From Nocardia testacea NBRC 100365 (GTDB lineage Bacteria > Actinomycetota > Actinomycetes > Mycobacteriales > Mycobacteriaceae), in the NCBI RefSeq assembly GCF_000308775.1, contig NZ_BAGJ01000068.1, forward strand, positions 31,916 to 95,915: a stretch of DNA of 64,000 nt, given 5' to 3'. This document shows, in pieces, positions 34,998-43,838 of this stretch (within the stretch, counting starts at the first letter, position 1; each line of letters starts with the position of its first letter). Position numbers and translations under genes: made by a program. The notes under the pieces are model-generated. The model did no database searches. It worked only from the letters and a program-made list of their open reading frames with translations, and was not told the origin of the DNA.

Positions 34998-35456
34998 CTA
35001 CGCCTGCCGCGACATCCGCACGCCCGGATCATGCTTGGCGACAAGGGTGTTCAACAGTCGGCTGTACTTGGTGTTGTGGAAGGCGACGAATGTCCACTTG
35101 CCGTTCCAACGGGCGGCCACGAAGACATTGACCTTCGTATTGAAGCGATTGCGGCGGCGCTTGCCCTTCACCAGCGCGCCCACACCGTGTACGACCGCGA
35201 CATCCGGTGTCACGAAGCGCACCCCTGTGACCCCGCCGTCGAGGCGGGTGTTCTTCAGGTTCTTCGCGAACAGCGCCGCGTGCGACGCCTCGATGGCCTC
35301 GCGTCCCTTCAGGTGCGCGCCGAACCAGGTCACGTAGTCCGCGTCGGGAGCGAAGGCGGCGGCGTATGCCTTCGCGTCGCCCACCTCCCAAGCCCGGTTG
35401 ATGCGGTCGAACAGCTCGTTCAGGGCCGCTTCGTCGGCGTTTTGCTGGGTGGTCAT
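34998..35456 (-). CDS. SnoaL-like / SgcJ-type protein
   Basis: 152 aa, a cone-shaped alpha+beta barrel of the NTF2-like superfamily. It has NELFDRINRAWEVGDAKAYA, then AAFAPDADYVTWFGAHLKGR and EAIEASHAALFAKNLKNTRL, as in the SgcJ/EcaC group. The C-terminus WNGKWTFVAFHNTKYSRLL completes the fold. Members include cyclases, isomerases and binding proteins; several lack known activity, so no reaction is claimed. It is divergent from a MarR gene across a 97-base AT-rich spacer with an inverted repeat and is probably its target. Confidence 0.85.
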   Translation of the reverse strand: MTTQQNADEAALNELFDRINRAWEVGDAKAYAAAFAPDADYVTWFGAHLKGREAIEASHAALFAKNLKNTRLDGGVTGVRFVTPDVAVVHGVGALVKGKRRRNRFNTKVNVFVAARWNGKWTFVAFHNTKYSRLLNTLVAKHDPGVRMSRQA

Positions 35457-35488
35457 GGCAATCCCCTGACATTCATCTCAATGGATCA

Positions 35489-35512
35489 TCAACTGAATGA
35501 ATAAATAGTTGA
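35489..35512. promoter_or_regulatory. Operator-like inverted repeat between the SnoaL and MarR genes
   Basis: TCAACT (35489-35494) and AGTTGA (35507-35512) are exact inverses around a 12-nt AT-rich spacer, 32 bases from the SnoaL start and 41 from the MarR start. The position and symmetry fit a MarR operator. Confidence 0.6.
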
Positions 35513-35553
35513 ATGGGTAAGATATTGTCCGAGCAAGACTAAGGTGTCAAGGG

Positions 35554-36018
35554 ATGACGAACAGACACGACCAACTGGGCGCCGCGCTGACCTTCGCCGC
35601 CCAGCGCAGCGCCACCGATGCCGTCATGCTGCACGGCACAATGGCCGACAAGCTCGGCCTGCACGTCACCGACCTGCGCTGCCTGAATCTGCTGCGCATC
35701 GGCGGCCCGGCCACCGCGGGCGAACTCGCCCAGCGCACCGGGCTCACCACCGGGGCGATCACCCGCATGATCGACCGGCTGCTGGCCGGCGGCTTCGTCC
35801 GGCGCGAACACGACTCGCAGGACCGCCGACGGGTCATCATCACCGTCCTCGACGAGCGCATCGACGAGATCGCACCCCACTACGATGTGCTGGCAAGGGA
35901 ATTCGCCAAGATCGCCGACGACTACACCGATGAACAGCTGGAGCTGCTGCTGGAGATTTTCAACAGGCTGCACGAGACCTCGGTGCGCGTCACCGCCCGG
36001 CTACGCGAAAAGACCTGA
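35554..36018 (+). CDS. MarR-family transcriptional regulator
   Basis: 154 aa. The HTH region reads LRCLNLLRIGGPATAGELAQ, then RTGLTTGAITRMIDRLLAGGF, followed by the wing RREHDSQDRRRVIITVLDER, with dimerisation helices at both ends. It starts at ATG 35554 after AAGGG. It converges on bioD. Together with the divergent SnoaL-like gene it forms a two-gene module inserted between bioA and bioFD. It probably represses both genes of the module (inference from layout). Confidence 0.9.
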   Translation: MTNRHDQLGAALTFAAQRSATDAVMLHGTMADKLGLHVTDLRCLNLLRIGGPATAGELAQRTGLTTGAITRMIDRLLAGGFVRREHDSQDRRRVIITVLDERIDEIAPHYDVLAREFAKIADDYTDEQLELLLEIFNRLHETSVRVTARLREKT

Positions 36019-36088
36019 GCAGCCGGGTTGCCGCGGGGCGCATCAAGTGCGGATGAACACCATCAGCGCAGCATCCCGTTGGAATTAC

Positions 36089-36823
36089 TCATCCAGGTAC
36101 CGAGGCGGCGGTCGGTGGACCAACTTCCGGTCCCGTGGCGGCTGTTCCGAGATACCGCCGCGCCCAGTGCCGGTCGAACCAGCCCGGGGCCGCCGCCCGG
36201 AAACGCGCCGGGCTCCACGAACCCGCGCCCGCCGGTACGGCGCCGACGAGTTCGACGCCGGTGACCCGGGGGAGATCCGCGCGGTTGGTCCGGGTCGCGA
36301 GATCGGGCCGGTCGGGCCACGATCCCACCACCAGGCCCGCGCATTCCACCCCGGCCTGCCGCAGCGCCCAGGTGGTGAGCTCGCTGTGATTGAGGGTGCC
36401 GAGACCGGCAGCGGCGACCACCAGCACCGGGGCGGCCAGTTCCCGGGCGAGATCGAGCAGCGTGAATTCGCCCAGCCGGACCAGCAATCCGCCCGCGCCC
36501 TCCACCAGCACCAGGTCGGCGGACCCGAGCTCGTCGATCGCGGCGGCGGTTTCGGCCAGGGTGAGCAGCGGGGCGCCGCAGCGGCGGGCGGCGGTGGCGG
36601 GAGCCAGGGGTTCGGGGTAGCGGGCGGGTTCGACGGTCCGGGTCACTCCGGCGAGGGCGGTGACGACGGCGAGATCACCGGGTTCACCGGGAGCGATACC
36701 GGTCTGTGCGGGTTTGCAGACGGCGACCTCGCGACCGGCCGCGCGGGCGACGGCGGCCAGCGCGGCGGTGGTGACGGTTTTGCCGACCTCGGTCGAGGTG
36801 CCGGTGACGAACAGCGGAGTCAT
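36089..36823 (-). CDS. bioD: Dethiobiotin synthetase
   Basis: Closes the ureido ring of dethiobiotin from DAPA, CO2 and ATP. 244 aa. The P-loop is [16 protein letters not shown] at residues 6-21, the substrate lysine lies in VCKPAQTG, the Mg/CO2 element is [13 protein letters not shown], and the nucleotide base contact lies toward the C-terminus near VPAGAG. Its ATG overlaps the bioF stop by four bases, so the two are translationally coupled. The last 25 residues are a variable tail. Confidence 0.95.
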   Translation of the reverse strand: MTPLFVTGTSTEVGKTVTTAALAAVARAAGREVAVCKPAQTGIAPGEPGDLAVVTALAGVTRTVEPARYPEPLAPATAARRCGAPLLTLAETAAAIDELGSADLVLVEGAGGLLVRLGEFTLLDLARELAAPVLVVAAAGLGTLNHSELTTWALRQAGVECAGLVVGSWPDRPDLATRTNRADLPRVTGVELVGAVPAGAGSWSPARFRAAAPGWFDRHWARRYLGTAATGPEVGPPTAASVPG

Positions 36824-37974
36824 ATCGCGACCGCCCCGGTGTCGCGGGCCCGGACCAGGATCGGAGTCAGTACGGCGGCGATGGTGGCGAGATCGGCGGC
36901 GGACAGGTCGGCGCGGGCGGTGATCCGCAACCGGGAGGTGCCCTCCGGAACCGAGGGGGGCCGGAAGCAACCGACCTCCAGGCCCTGTTCGCGGCAGGCC
37001 AGGGCCGCCTCGTAGGCGACACGGGGGTCGCCCAGCACCACCGGGACCACCGCCGATTCGGGAGCCGGTACCGCGGCGATCCGGGCGATCTCGGCGGCAC
37101 GGTCCAGTACGCGCCGGGGCAGCCCGGGGTCGCGGCGCAGAATCCGGAGGGCGGCGCGGGCGGCGCCCACGGCGGCCGGTGCCAGACCGGTATCGAAGAT
37201 CATGGTGCGCGCCGTGTCGATCAGATGCGCTCGCACCCGTCCGGCGCCGAGCACCACGCCGCCCTGGGCGGCCAGCGCTTTCGACAGGGTGGCGGTGACC
37301 ACCACATCGGGTTCGCCGGCCAGGCCGGTCTCGTGGACGAGTCCGCGACCGCCGGCGCCGCGGACCCCCAGCCCGTGCGCCTCGTCGACCAGTAGTACCG
37401 CGCCGTGGGCGCGGGTCACCCGATGGAGTTCGGCCAGCGGCGCGAGGTCGCCGTCGGCGCTGAACACCGAATCGGTGAGGACCAGGGCGCGTTCCTCGCC
37501 GCGGGTGGCCAGCAGGCGGCGCACCGCGCCGATATCGCGATGCGGGGCGATCTCGACCCGGGCGCGCGACAGCCGGCAGGCGTCCACGAGGGAGGCGTGG
37601 CAGCCGGCGTCGGAGACGATCAGCGATCCTCGGCCGGCCAGCGCGGTGACCGCGCCCAGGTTGGCGGCGTAACCGGAGGCGAACACCAGTCCGGCCGCGG
37701 TTCCGGTGAATTCGGCCAGCTCGGTTTCGAGGAGTTCGTGTTCGGTGGTCGTCCCGGTGACCAGCCGGGAACCGGTGGACCCCGCGCCCCACCGGTGCAC
37801 GGCCTCGACGGCTCCCGCGATCACCTCGGGGTGCCGGGTGAGTCCGAGGTAGTCGTTGGACGCCAGATCCAGGCCGGTCGCGGCGGCCGGGCGCGGTCGT
37901 AGGCGCCGGCGGAGTCCGGCGGTCGTGCGCGCGGCGGCGTGGTCGTCGAGCCAGGCCAGTGGATCGGAGGTCAC
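36820..37974 (-). CDS. bioF: 8-amino-7-oxononanoate synthase
   Basis: Condenses pimeloyl thioester with alanine to KAPA. 384 aa, fold type I PLP enzyme. [33 protein letters not shown], the PLP contact [29 protein letters not shown] and Lys232 in [13 protein letters not shown] are all present. The GTG start at 37974 has no ribosome site. Six bases upstream is TATGGT (complement of 37981-37986), a good -10 box, so the message may be leaderless. A BioQ operator lies at 37988-38002, covering the -35 region. Confidence 0.95.
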   Translation of the reverse strand: MTSDPLAWLDDHAAARTTAGLRRRLRPRPAAATGLDLASNDYLGLTRHPEVIAGAVEAVHRWGAGSTGSRLVTGTTTEHELLETELAEFTGTAAGLVFASGYAANLGAVTALAGRGSLIVSDAGCHASLVDACRLSRARVEIAPHRDIGAVRRLLATRGEERALVLTDSVFSADGDLAPLAELHRVTRAHGAVLLVDEAHGLGVRGAGGRGLVHETGLAGEPDVVVTATLSKALAAQGGVVLGAGRVRAHLIDTARTMIFDTGLAPAAVGAARAALRILRRDPGLPRRVLDRAAEIARIAAVPAPESAVVPVVLGDPRVAYEAALACREQGLEVGCFRPPSVPEGTSRLRITARADLSAADLATIAAVLTPILVRARDTGAVAI

Positions 37975-37987
37975 GGGAGCACCATAC

Positions 37988-38002
37988 TTGAACGGTGTTC
38001 AA
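37988..38002. promoter_or_regulatory. BioQ operator upstream of bioF
   Basis: TTGAACGGTGTTCAA, arms TTGAAC/GTTCAA with a 3-nt spacer, 14 bases before the bioF start and immediately upstream of the likely -10 box TATGGT. Confidence 0.85.
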
Positions 38003-38048
38003 GGTGGTGTGGAGTGCCCCGTCGGCCGAGGGAGGCGCCTCGCCGCGG

Positions 38049-38630
38049 TCAGCGGATCTCGGCGCCGAGGCGGTGCCGGATTCCGGCGATGAACAGCTGC
38101 AGGCCGTAATCGAAGCGGGCCGTCGGATCCTCGGACGCGGCGAGGGTGTCGTCCGCGGTGAGGGCCCCGGCGGAGTCCATCTGCATCCGGGACTGTTCGT
38201 CGACGGTGTGCCCGAGCACGTAGTACAGCAATGTGTATGCGGCGAGTTCGGCCTCGGCGCGCGGGATACCGGCGCGGATGACCGCGGCGGCGAGCCGTTC
38301 CCGGCCCTTGCTGGTGGTCAGGCGGGAGGCGTAGGTCGCCGAGACCAGTTCCGCGCCGTCCCGGTAGGTGAGCAGGCAATCACGGAGTCGATGGGCCAGT
38401 TCGGTGAGTGCGCCGGACCAGTCGCCGGCGCGTACCGGGTGCTCCATCGGTGCGAGAATCCGGTCGGCCACGGCGCCGAGCAGGGCCTGTTTGTTCGGGA
38501 AATGCCAGTACAGCGCACCGGGCTGGACCCGCAGCGCGCCGGCGAGCCGGCGCATGGTGAGGTCGGCCAGGCCGTACTGGTCGAGGATGGCGATGGCGCC
38601 TTCCACGACGTCGTCCCGGTGTAACTGCAC
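38049..38630 (-). CDS. bioQ: TetR-family biotin regulator BioQ
   Basis: 193 aa. The N-terminal TetR HTH reads [20 protein letters not shown], then [20 protein letters not shown], and a helical ligand domain follows. The gene is divergent from bioB with operators between them. BioQ is the known repressor of actinobacterial biotin genes that lack a BirA DNA-binding domain. The GTG at 38630 was chosen because GGGAGG lies eight bases upstream; the longer open frame runs through the operators and bioB and is spurious. It lies 74 bases upstream of bioF on the same strand, so read-through bioQ-bioF-bioD is possible. Confidence 0.9.
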   Translation of the reverse strand: MQLHRDDVVEGAIAILDQYGLADLTMRRLAGALRVQPGALYWHFPNKQALLGAVADRILAPMEHPVRAGDWSGALTELAHRLRDCLLTYRDGAELVSATYASRLTTSKGRERLAAAVIRAGIPRAEAELAAYTLLYYVLGHTVDEQSRMQMDSAGALTADDTLAASEDPTARFDYGLQLFIAGIRHRLGAEIR

Positions 38631-38677
38631 GGTGCGGACCTCCCGATATCGCTGGCTTCTCCTGACGCTACCCCAGC

Positions 38678-38692
38678 CTGAACGCTGTTCAA
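38678..38692. promoter_or_regulatory. BioQ operator, bioQ-proximal
   Basis: CTGAACGCTGTTCAA, one mismatch in the outer pair, 48 bases before the bioQ start. It probably mediates autoregulation. Confidence 0.8.
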
Positions 38693-38711
38693 GCTTTGGC
38701 GCTACCCTGTC

Positions 38712-38726
38712 CTGAACACTGTTCAA
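38712..38726. promoter_or_regulatory. BioQ operator, bioB-proximal
   Basis: CTGAACACTGTTCAA, spaced 34 bases centre to centre from the bioQ-proximal site and 56 bases upstream of bioB. Two sites in one divergent promoter may allow separate control. Confidence 0.8.
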
Positions 38727-38781
38727 GTTCTGGGTCCGCGCAGACGGACCAGGAAAACCTTTCGAACGAAGGGAACCGCCC

Positions 38782-39819
38782 GTGACACACGCACCCGCCG
38801 GGACACCTGATGCCGCCGCGACCACCGAGGACGTGCTGACCGTGGCGCGGGAACAGGTCCTGGAGCGTGGCATCGGTCTGACCCGGGACCAGACCCTCGA
38901 CGTGCTGCGCCTGGGCGACGACCGTCTCGAACCCCTGCTCGAACTCGCGCACGAGGTCCGGATGAAGTGGTGCGGTCCCGAGGTGGAGGTGGAAGGCATC
39001 ATCAGCCTCAAAACCGGCGGCTGCCCGGAGGACTGCCATTTCTGCTCCCAGTCTGGCCTGTTCCAGTCACCGGTGCGCGCGGCCTGGCTGGATATCCCGA
39101 GCCTGGTGGAGGCGGCCAAGCAGACCGCCAAGACCGGCGCCACCGAATTCTGCATCGTCGCCGCGGTACGCGGACCCGACGAACGGCTGATGGCCCAGGT
39201 GGCCGCCGGGGTCGAGGCCATCCGCAACGAGGTCGACATCCAGGTCGCCTGCTCACTCGGCATGCTCACCCAGGACCAGGTCGACCGGCTGGCCGCGATG
39301 GGTGTGCACCGCTACAACCACAACCTGGAGACCGCGCGGTCCTACTTCCCGAACGTGGTCACCACACACAGCTGGGAAGAACGCTGGAACACGCTGCGGA
39401 TGGTGCGCGCGGCCGGGATGGAGGTCTGCTGCGGTGGCATCCTCGGGATGGGCGAAACTCTGGAGCAGCGCGCCGAATTCGCCGCGGACCTGGCCGCGCT
39501 CGAACCCGACGAGGTCCCGCTGAACTTCCTCAACCCCCGGCCGGGCACACCCTTCGGCGAGCTGGAGGTCCTCCCGGCCGCCGACGCGTTGCGTGCCGTC
39601 GCGGCGTTCCGGCTCGCCCTGCCCCGGACCCTGCTGCGATTCGCCGGCGGCCGCGAGATCACCCTCGGCGATCTCGGCGCCCGCCAGGGCATCCTCGGCG
39701 GTATCAACGCGGTGATCGTGGGTAACTACCTCACCACCCTCGGCCGCCCCGCCGAACAGGACCTGGACCTGCTCGGCGAACTCGAGATGCCGATCAAAGC
39801 GCTCAACGAGACATTCTGA
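38782..39819 (+). CDS. bioB: Biotin synthase
   Basis: A radical SAM enzyme inserting sulfur into dethiobiotin. 345 aa. The radical cluster cysteines are Cys81, Cys85 and Cys88 in [13 protein letters not shown]. Further landmarks are [38 protein letters not shown] and the auxiliary-cluster Arg in the [14 protein letters not shown] region. The actinobacterial type depends on BsaP, encoded 32 bases downstream. The GTG start follows AAGGGA. Expression is under the BioQ operators upstream. Confidence 0.98.
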   Translation: MTHAPAGTPDAAATTEDVLTVAREQVLERGIGLTRDQTLDVLRLGDDRLEPLLELAHEVRMKWCGPEVEVEGIISLKTGGCPEDCHFCSQSGLFQSPVRAAWLDIPSLVEAAKQTAKTGATEFCIVAAVRGPDERLMAQVAAGVEAIRNEVDIQVACSLGMLTQDQVDRLAAMGVHRYNHNLETARSYFPNVVTTHSWEERWNTLRMVRAAGMEVCCGGILGMGETLEQRAEFAADLAALEPDEVPLNFLNPRPGTPFGELEVLPAADALRAVAAFRLALPRTLLRFAGGREITLGDLGARQGILGGINAVIVGNYLTTLGRPAEQDLDLLGELEMPIKALNETF

Positions 39820-39851
39820 TCGGCGACGTCAGCCGGGGAAGGGCCGAGGCC

Positions 39852-40079
39852 GTGAGTACTGTCGGCGATATGGACGCGCGCTACAACCCGTTCACGGGCC
39901 GGCCGATCGTGCCCGGGCTCGACGAACCGATCGCCCGAGCGGTGCAACTGGGGCTGGAACCGCCGCGGTTCTGCGAGCACTGCGGCCGTCGCATGGTGGT
40001 GCAGATCGATCCCGACGGCTGGTGGGCGACCTGCTCCCGGCACGGGCGGATCGATTCCGCCCGGCTGGAAAGGCGGTAA
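39852..40079 (+). CDS. bsaP: Biotin synthase auxiliary protein BsaP
   Basis: 75 aa from GTG 39852 (GAAGGG site); an ATG at 39870 is an alternative. [20 protein letters not shown] and a small Cys-rich element, FCEHCGRRM followed by [12 protein letters not shown], correspond to the short protein encoded after bioB in Mycobacteriales (Rv1590 type), reported to support the Fe-S cluster of BioB. The three cysteines (CxxC plus one) could hold a metal or cluster. It is surely co-transcribed with bioB. Confidence 0.88.
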   Translation: MSTVGDMDARYNPFTGRPIVPGLDEPIARAVQLGLEPPRFCEHCGRRMVVQIDPDGWWATCSRHGRIDSARLERR

Positions 40080-40081
40080 CG

Positions 40082-40774
40082 ATGCCCGGACGAAACCGGG
40101 CCGGGACGCGCCGGGAGGCGCGCGCCGCCCTCGTCCTGCTGCTCGCGATGGTCGTGGTGAGTGTGCTGGTGGGTGCCCTGTGGGGTCTGCTGGCACCGAC
40201 CGAACGAGTGCTGGTGGTGGAACCGGGCCGCGGCGCGGCGCTGGTCGGCGAGAGCCTGCACCGGTTCGACGCGACGGCGCTGTTCGCCGGCGCCGGGGCG
40301 GTCACCGGCTTCCTGTCGGCGGTGGCGGCCTGGCGGTGGCGGCGGATGCGAGGTCCCCTCCAGTGCGCCGGGCTGCTTCTGGGGTCGGTGATCGGCGCCT
40401 GGGTCATGGCGTGGGTCGGAAACGCGGTCGTCGCCTGGGACAATTCGCGGCCCGAGGATCCGCCGGTGGGCCGGATCGTCGCCTTGCCGGTGGAACTGGA
40501 CAGTCATTTCGCGCTGGTGCTGCAGCCCCTGCTGGCCGGACTGGTGATCCTGCTGCTGGCCGGTTTGAGCCCGGCCGAGGATCTGGGCACCGGTTTCGTC
40601 AGTGCCTTCGGCGACTCCCGGCCCCAGCCCTACGCCGATCCGGAGTTCGACGACATCGGGTATCAGCCGGTTCGGTCCGGCGCCGCGCCCTCCGCCGATC
40701 CGGCCCGGGCCGGCGCGCCGGCGGGTCTCGGTGAAGGCGCCGCCGGCGACCCGCCCGCCGGGCCGCCGAGCTGA
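40082..40774 (+). CDS. DUF2567 membrane protein
   Basis: 230 aa, starting two bases after bsaP with a GAAAGGCGG site. It has four membrane segments (about residues 12-33, 62-80, 95-115 and 143-160), a conserved extracytoplasmic stretch (LVVEPGRGAALVGESLHRFD), and a Pro/Ala-rich cytoplasmic tail of about 60 residues. It corresponds to the Rv1591 type that follows bioB-bsaP in mycobacteria. The function is unknown; a role in biotin or precursor transport is speculative. The position makes co-transcription with bioB likely. Confidence 0.85.
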   Translation: MPGRNRAGTRREARAALVLLLAMVVVSVLVGALWGLLAPTERVLVVEPGRGAALVGESLHRFDATALFAGAGAVTGFLSAVAAWRWRRMRGPLQCAGLLLGSVIGAWVMAWVGNAVVAWDNSRPEDPPVGRIVALPVELDSHFALVLQPLLAGLVILLLAGLSPAEDLGTGFVSAFGDSRPQPYADPEFDDIGYQPVRSGAAPSADPARAGAPAGLGEGAAGDPPAGPPS

Positions 40775-41265
40775 ACTGCAAGTTGCGGGGCCGTGCCGGT
40801 CGCGGCGAGCGGTGAGGTCGTGATCGTGGGCCGCGACTGTCACGCCGGATGATCAAGTCGGCTCGGGGGCGGTGATCGGGCCGAGTGATCGGGTCGGGGT
40901 CGTGGACGGTGGGCCGGCCGAGCAATCGGATCAGCGGCGCGGGCGGAGGCGCACGCTCATTTTGGTCGTCGCAATGGATCCGGACACGGCGATCCGCAGT
41001 CGGCTCGGGGATATGACGGCCGGCGCCGGGTATACGACGATTCGCGTTCCGGGTCCGACCGCGGTTCCGCGGGCCGCCGCCGCTCGTCTCGCACTGCCGG
41101 TTCGGGGCCTGCCGGGGTCGCCCGAAAACCTGTCCCGGATGCCCGGTAGCCCCCATCGACCGGCCGCTGTCCCGGCGGGCGGGCCCGGCGCGCGGTCGGT
41201 TACCGGGGTCGTCTCCGGCGGTCGTAGAGTGAGCGAAACCGATGTCACGACAGGGAGATTGCCTC
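40775..41265. other. Intergenic region without a confident gene
   Basis: About 490 bases of high-GC sequence. A 105-codon minus-strand frame (40931-41248) has a partly protein-like end but no start signal or family resemblance, so it is not called. The promoter of the DUF1353 gene is expected near the right end. Confidence 0.4.
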
Positions 41266-41796
41266 GTGGGGTTCACCAGTGCGCTCGTGGTCGAGGAGAT
41301 CGATGGGACGTTCTGGAGAGTCCGGGAACCGCTGGGTTACGCGGGCGCGGACCAACATTTCGAAGTACCCGTCGGATTCCGGACCGATTTCGCGTCGGTG
41401 CCGCGGCCGGTGGTGTGGCTGATACCGCGTTACGGCGTGTACACGCGGGCCGCCATCCTGCACGACTATCTGCTCCGCTCGGAGTTGGTGAGCAAGGTCG
41501 ACGCCGACGGCCTGTTCCGGCGGGCGCTGCGCGAATGCGCGATTTCGCTGCCACGCCGCTGGATGATGTGGGCGGCGGTGCGGTTCGGTAGCCGGTTGCA
41601 GGGCATCTCCCCGGCGGCGCTGGCGGTGTTCACGGTTATTTCGGTGGTGTCCATCCTGTTCCTGCTGATCCCGACCGTGGTGGTGACGGTGTTCCTGCTG
41701 CTGTTCTGGGTGATCGAAGTGGTCGTCTGGCCGCTGGACCGCGGGGCGCGGCGCCCGGAGAAGCAGCCGGTACCGCGGCCGGAAATGCGGACCTGA
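41266..41796 (+). CDS. DUF1353 protein with C-terminal membrane segments
   Basis: 176 aa. The N-terminal 110 residues are a DUF1353 domain: VGFRTDFASVPRPVVWLIPR, then YGVYTRAAILHDYLLRS, a family also found in phage genomes. Unlike the usual short form, it continues into two membrane segments (about residues 117-140 and 141-160) and a basic tail. The GTG at 41266 is chosen because GGGAG lies eight bases upstream; the in-frame ATG at 41242 has none. No phage genes are nearby. The function is unknown. A DUF1353-like fold has been suggested to be peptidase-like, which I cannot confirm here. Confidence 0.75.
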   Translation: MGFTSALVVEEIDGTFWRVREPLGYAGADQHFEVPVGFRTDFASVPRPVVWLIPRYGVYTRAAILHDYLLRSELVSKVDADGLFRRALRECAISLPRRWMMWAAVRFGSRLQGISPAALAVFTVISVVSILFLLIPTVVVTVFLLLFWVIEVVVWPLDRGARRPEKQPVPRPEMRT

Positions 41797-41913
41797 TACC
41801 GCCGCTGTCCGTAGGAGCGGTACCGGCCCGCGTGGCCGATCGGCACAGTCCGTTCGGCCGAGGTCGCGGTCACCGCTGACGGGTTCCGGCTCTGTGAGCT
41901 GGGCCGGAGCTCG

Positions 41914-42672
41914 TCAGGCGCGGGGCCGGAGCGCGGCGAATTCGTCGGTGACGCGCAGTCCGGAATCGCTGAACCGGTAGACCGAGGCGGGGCGGCCACC
42001 GGCGCGGCCCGGGGCGGCGGTGTCACCGGTGGGGGTGATCACCTTGCGCCGGGTCAGAACCCGTTGCAGGTTCGTCGTATCCACGTCGTAACCCAGTGCG
42101 GCGCAGTAGATCTCGCGCAGCGTGGACATGGTGAACCGATCCGGCGCCAGGGCGAAGGAGATATTGGTGTAGGAGAGTTTCGCGGCCAGCCGCGCCCGGG
42201 CGTGCTCGACCACGGTGCCGTGATCGAACGACATCTCCGGCAGTGCGGCCACTCGGTGCCAGGAGGTGTCCGCCGGCAGTTGCGGGTCGGCGGTGAGGGG
42301 GACCAGGCCCAGGTAGGCCGAGGCGATCCGGCGCGGTCCGGGGACGCGGTCGGGGGCGCTGAACACCGACAACTGCTCGAGATGGTCGACCTCGCGCACG
42401 TCCACCTTCTCGGCCAGCTGCCGCCGGGCCGAGGTGTCCAGGTCCTCGTCGTTGCGCAATCGGCCACCGGGTAGCGACCAGGTGCCCCGCTGGGGGGCCA
42501 GTGCGCGCTGCCACAGCAGCACCGCGAGTTCCCGCTGTTGGCGGGGCGGGCGGCGGTCGCCCGTCTTCGTAGTGCTGTGACCTGCGGCGTTGTCGGCGGG
42601 GAAGTGGCGAACCTGGAACACCGCGGTGAGCGATTCATGGATGGTGCTAAACTGGTCCACGTTTTCGATCAT
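41914..42672 (-). CDS. nrtR: NrtR-type Nudix transcriptional regulator of NAD synthesis
   Basis: 252 aa. Residues about 25-175 form a Nudix fold (WSLPGGRLRNDEDLDTSARR) whose Nudix box is degenerate: RRQLAEK stands where catalytic members have RExxEE. This fits an ADP-ribose sensor rather than a hydrolase. Residues about 185-245 are the NrtR winged helix: FTMSTLREIYCAALGYDVDT, then NLQRVLTRRKVITPTG. It is divergent from nadABC. ATG 42672 lies inside an inverted repeat; a GTG at 42660 directly abutting the repeat is an equally possible, leaderless start. Confidence 0.9.
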   Translation of the reverse strand: MIENVDQFSTIHESLTAVFQVRHFPADNAAGHSTTKTGDRRPPRQQRELAVLLWQRALAPQRGTWSLPGGRLRNDEDLDTSARRQLAEKVDVREVDHLEQLSVFSAPDRVPGPRRIASAYLGLVPLTADPQLPADTSWHRVAALPEMSFDHGTVVEHARARLAAKLSYTNISFALAPDRFTMSTLREIYCAALGYDVDTTNLQRVLTRRKVITPTGDTAAPGRAGGRPASVYRFSDSGLRVTDEFAALRPRA

Positions 42673-42683
42673 AAGTCGAAAAC
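42661..42683. promoter_or_regulatory. Probable NrtR operator
   Basis: GTTTTCGA (42661-42668) and TCGAAAAC (42676-42683) are exact inverses around seven bases. It covers the nrtR start and lies 54 bases upstream of nadA. TAAACT at 42648-42653 could be the nadA -10 box, placing the site at its transcription start. Confidence 0.75.
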
Positions 42684-42737
42684 CTGGTTGAGTGCGAATC
42701 GGCGTCCGGCGCCGATCGCGCGGAGGAAGGAGCGACC

Positions 42738-43793
42738 ATGGCGACGATGGGAGCAGAATTGGCCCCGGCGCCGGGTACCGCACTGCGGGAGCGGATCAGC
42801 GACGGGCCGTCGGGCTACACCGGGGTCGAGGCGACACCGGAATGGGCGGCCGAGGTGAAACGCCTGGCCCGGCAGCGCAACGCCACCATTCTCGCGCACA
42901 ATTACCAGCTGCCCGAGATCCAGGACGTGGCCGATCACGTCGGTGACTCGCTGGCGCTGTCCCGGATCGCGGCCGAGGCGCCGGAGGAGACCATCGTCTT
43001 CTGCGGTGTGCACTTCATGGCCGAGACCGCCAAGATCCTGAGCCCAAAGAAGACCGTGCTGATCCCCGACGAGCGCGCCGGATGCTCGCTCGCGGATTCG
43101 ATCACGGCCGCGGAACTGCGCGACTGGAAGGCCGAGCATCCGGGCGCGGTGGTGGTGTCGTATGTGAACACCACCGCGGCGGTCAAGGGGCTCACCGATA
43201 TCTGCTGCACCTCGTCCAACGCCGTCGATGTGGTCGCCTCGATCGACCCCGGCCGCGAGGTGCTCTTCCTGCCCGACCAGTTCCTCGGCGCGCATGTCAA
43301 GCGCGAGACCGGGCGTGAGAACATGCACATCTGGATGGGCGAATGCCATGTGCACGCCGGGATCAACGGTGACGAGCTCAACGACCAGGCCCGCGCCCAC
43401 CCCGATGCCGAGCTCTTCGTGCACCCCGAATGCGGCTGTGCCACTTCGGCGCTGTACCTGGCCGGTGAGGGCGAGTTCCCCGCCGACCGGGTGCACATCC
43501 TGTCGACCGGCGGCATGATCGACGCCGCCCGCGCGGCGAAATCGAACCAGGTGCTGGTCGCGACCGAGGTGGGCATGCTGCACCAGTTGCGCAAGGCCGC
43601 CCCGGGTATCGATTTCCGGGCCGTGAACGATCGTGCCGCCTGCAAGTACATGAAGATGATCACCCCGGCCGCGCTGTTGCGCTGCCTCGAGGAGAACCGC
43701 GACGAGGTCCACGTCGACCCGGAGACCGCGGCCCTGGCCCGGCATTCGGTCCAGCGGATGATCGAGATCGGCACCCCGGGCGGCGGGGAATGA
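42738..43793 (+). CDS. nadA: Quinolinate synthase
   Basis: Condenses iminoaspartate with dihydroxyacetone phosphate to quinolinate using a [4Fe-4S] cluster. 351 aa. Landmarks are [20 protein letters not shown] (substrate site), [15 protein letters not shown] with Cys89, [12 protein letters not shown], and the cluster segment [21 protein letters not shown] and [13 protein letters not shown] follow as in the family. It is the first gene of nadABC, with GGAAGGAG before the ATG and an NrtR site upstream. Confidence 0.97.
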   Translation: MATMGAELAPAPGTALRERISDGPSGYTGVEATPEWAAEVKRLARQRNATILAHNYQLPEIQDVADHVGDSLALSRIAAEAPEETIVFCGVHFMAETAKILSPKKTVLIPDERAGCSLADSITAAELRDWKAEHPGAVVVSYVNTTAAVKGLTDICCTSSNAVDVVASIDPGREVLFLPDQFLGAHVKRETGRENMHIWMGECHVHAGINGDELNDQARAHPDAELFVHPECGCATSALYLAGEGEFPADRVHILSTGGMIDAARAAKSNQVLVATEVGMLHQLRKAAPGIDFRAVNDRAACKYMKMITPAALLRCLEENRDEVHVDPETAALARHSVQRMIEIGTPGGGE

Positions 43794-43838
43794 CGCCGGT
43801 CCGGGCGTGACATCGTCGCTGCGGACGTGGAGTACGTG

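Noticed and set aside
36824..38002. N-terminal extension of the bioD frame giving a 637-aa protein
   Set aside because: It passes through bioF in another phase; the bioD P-loop begins six residues after the overlapping ATG at 36823.
38631..39269. Long upstream extension of the bioQ frame
   Set aside because: It would read antisense through bioB and the BioQ operators; GTG 38630 has a proper ribosome site.
40931..41248. Possible 105-aa minus-strand gene in the gap before the DUF1353 gene
   Set aside because: No ribosome site, Pro/Arg-rich start and no family similarity; coding status not supported.
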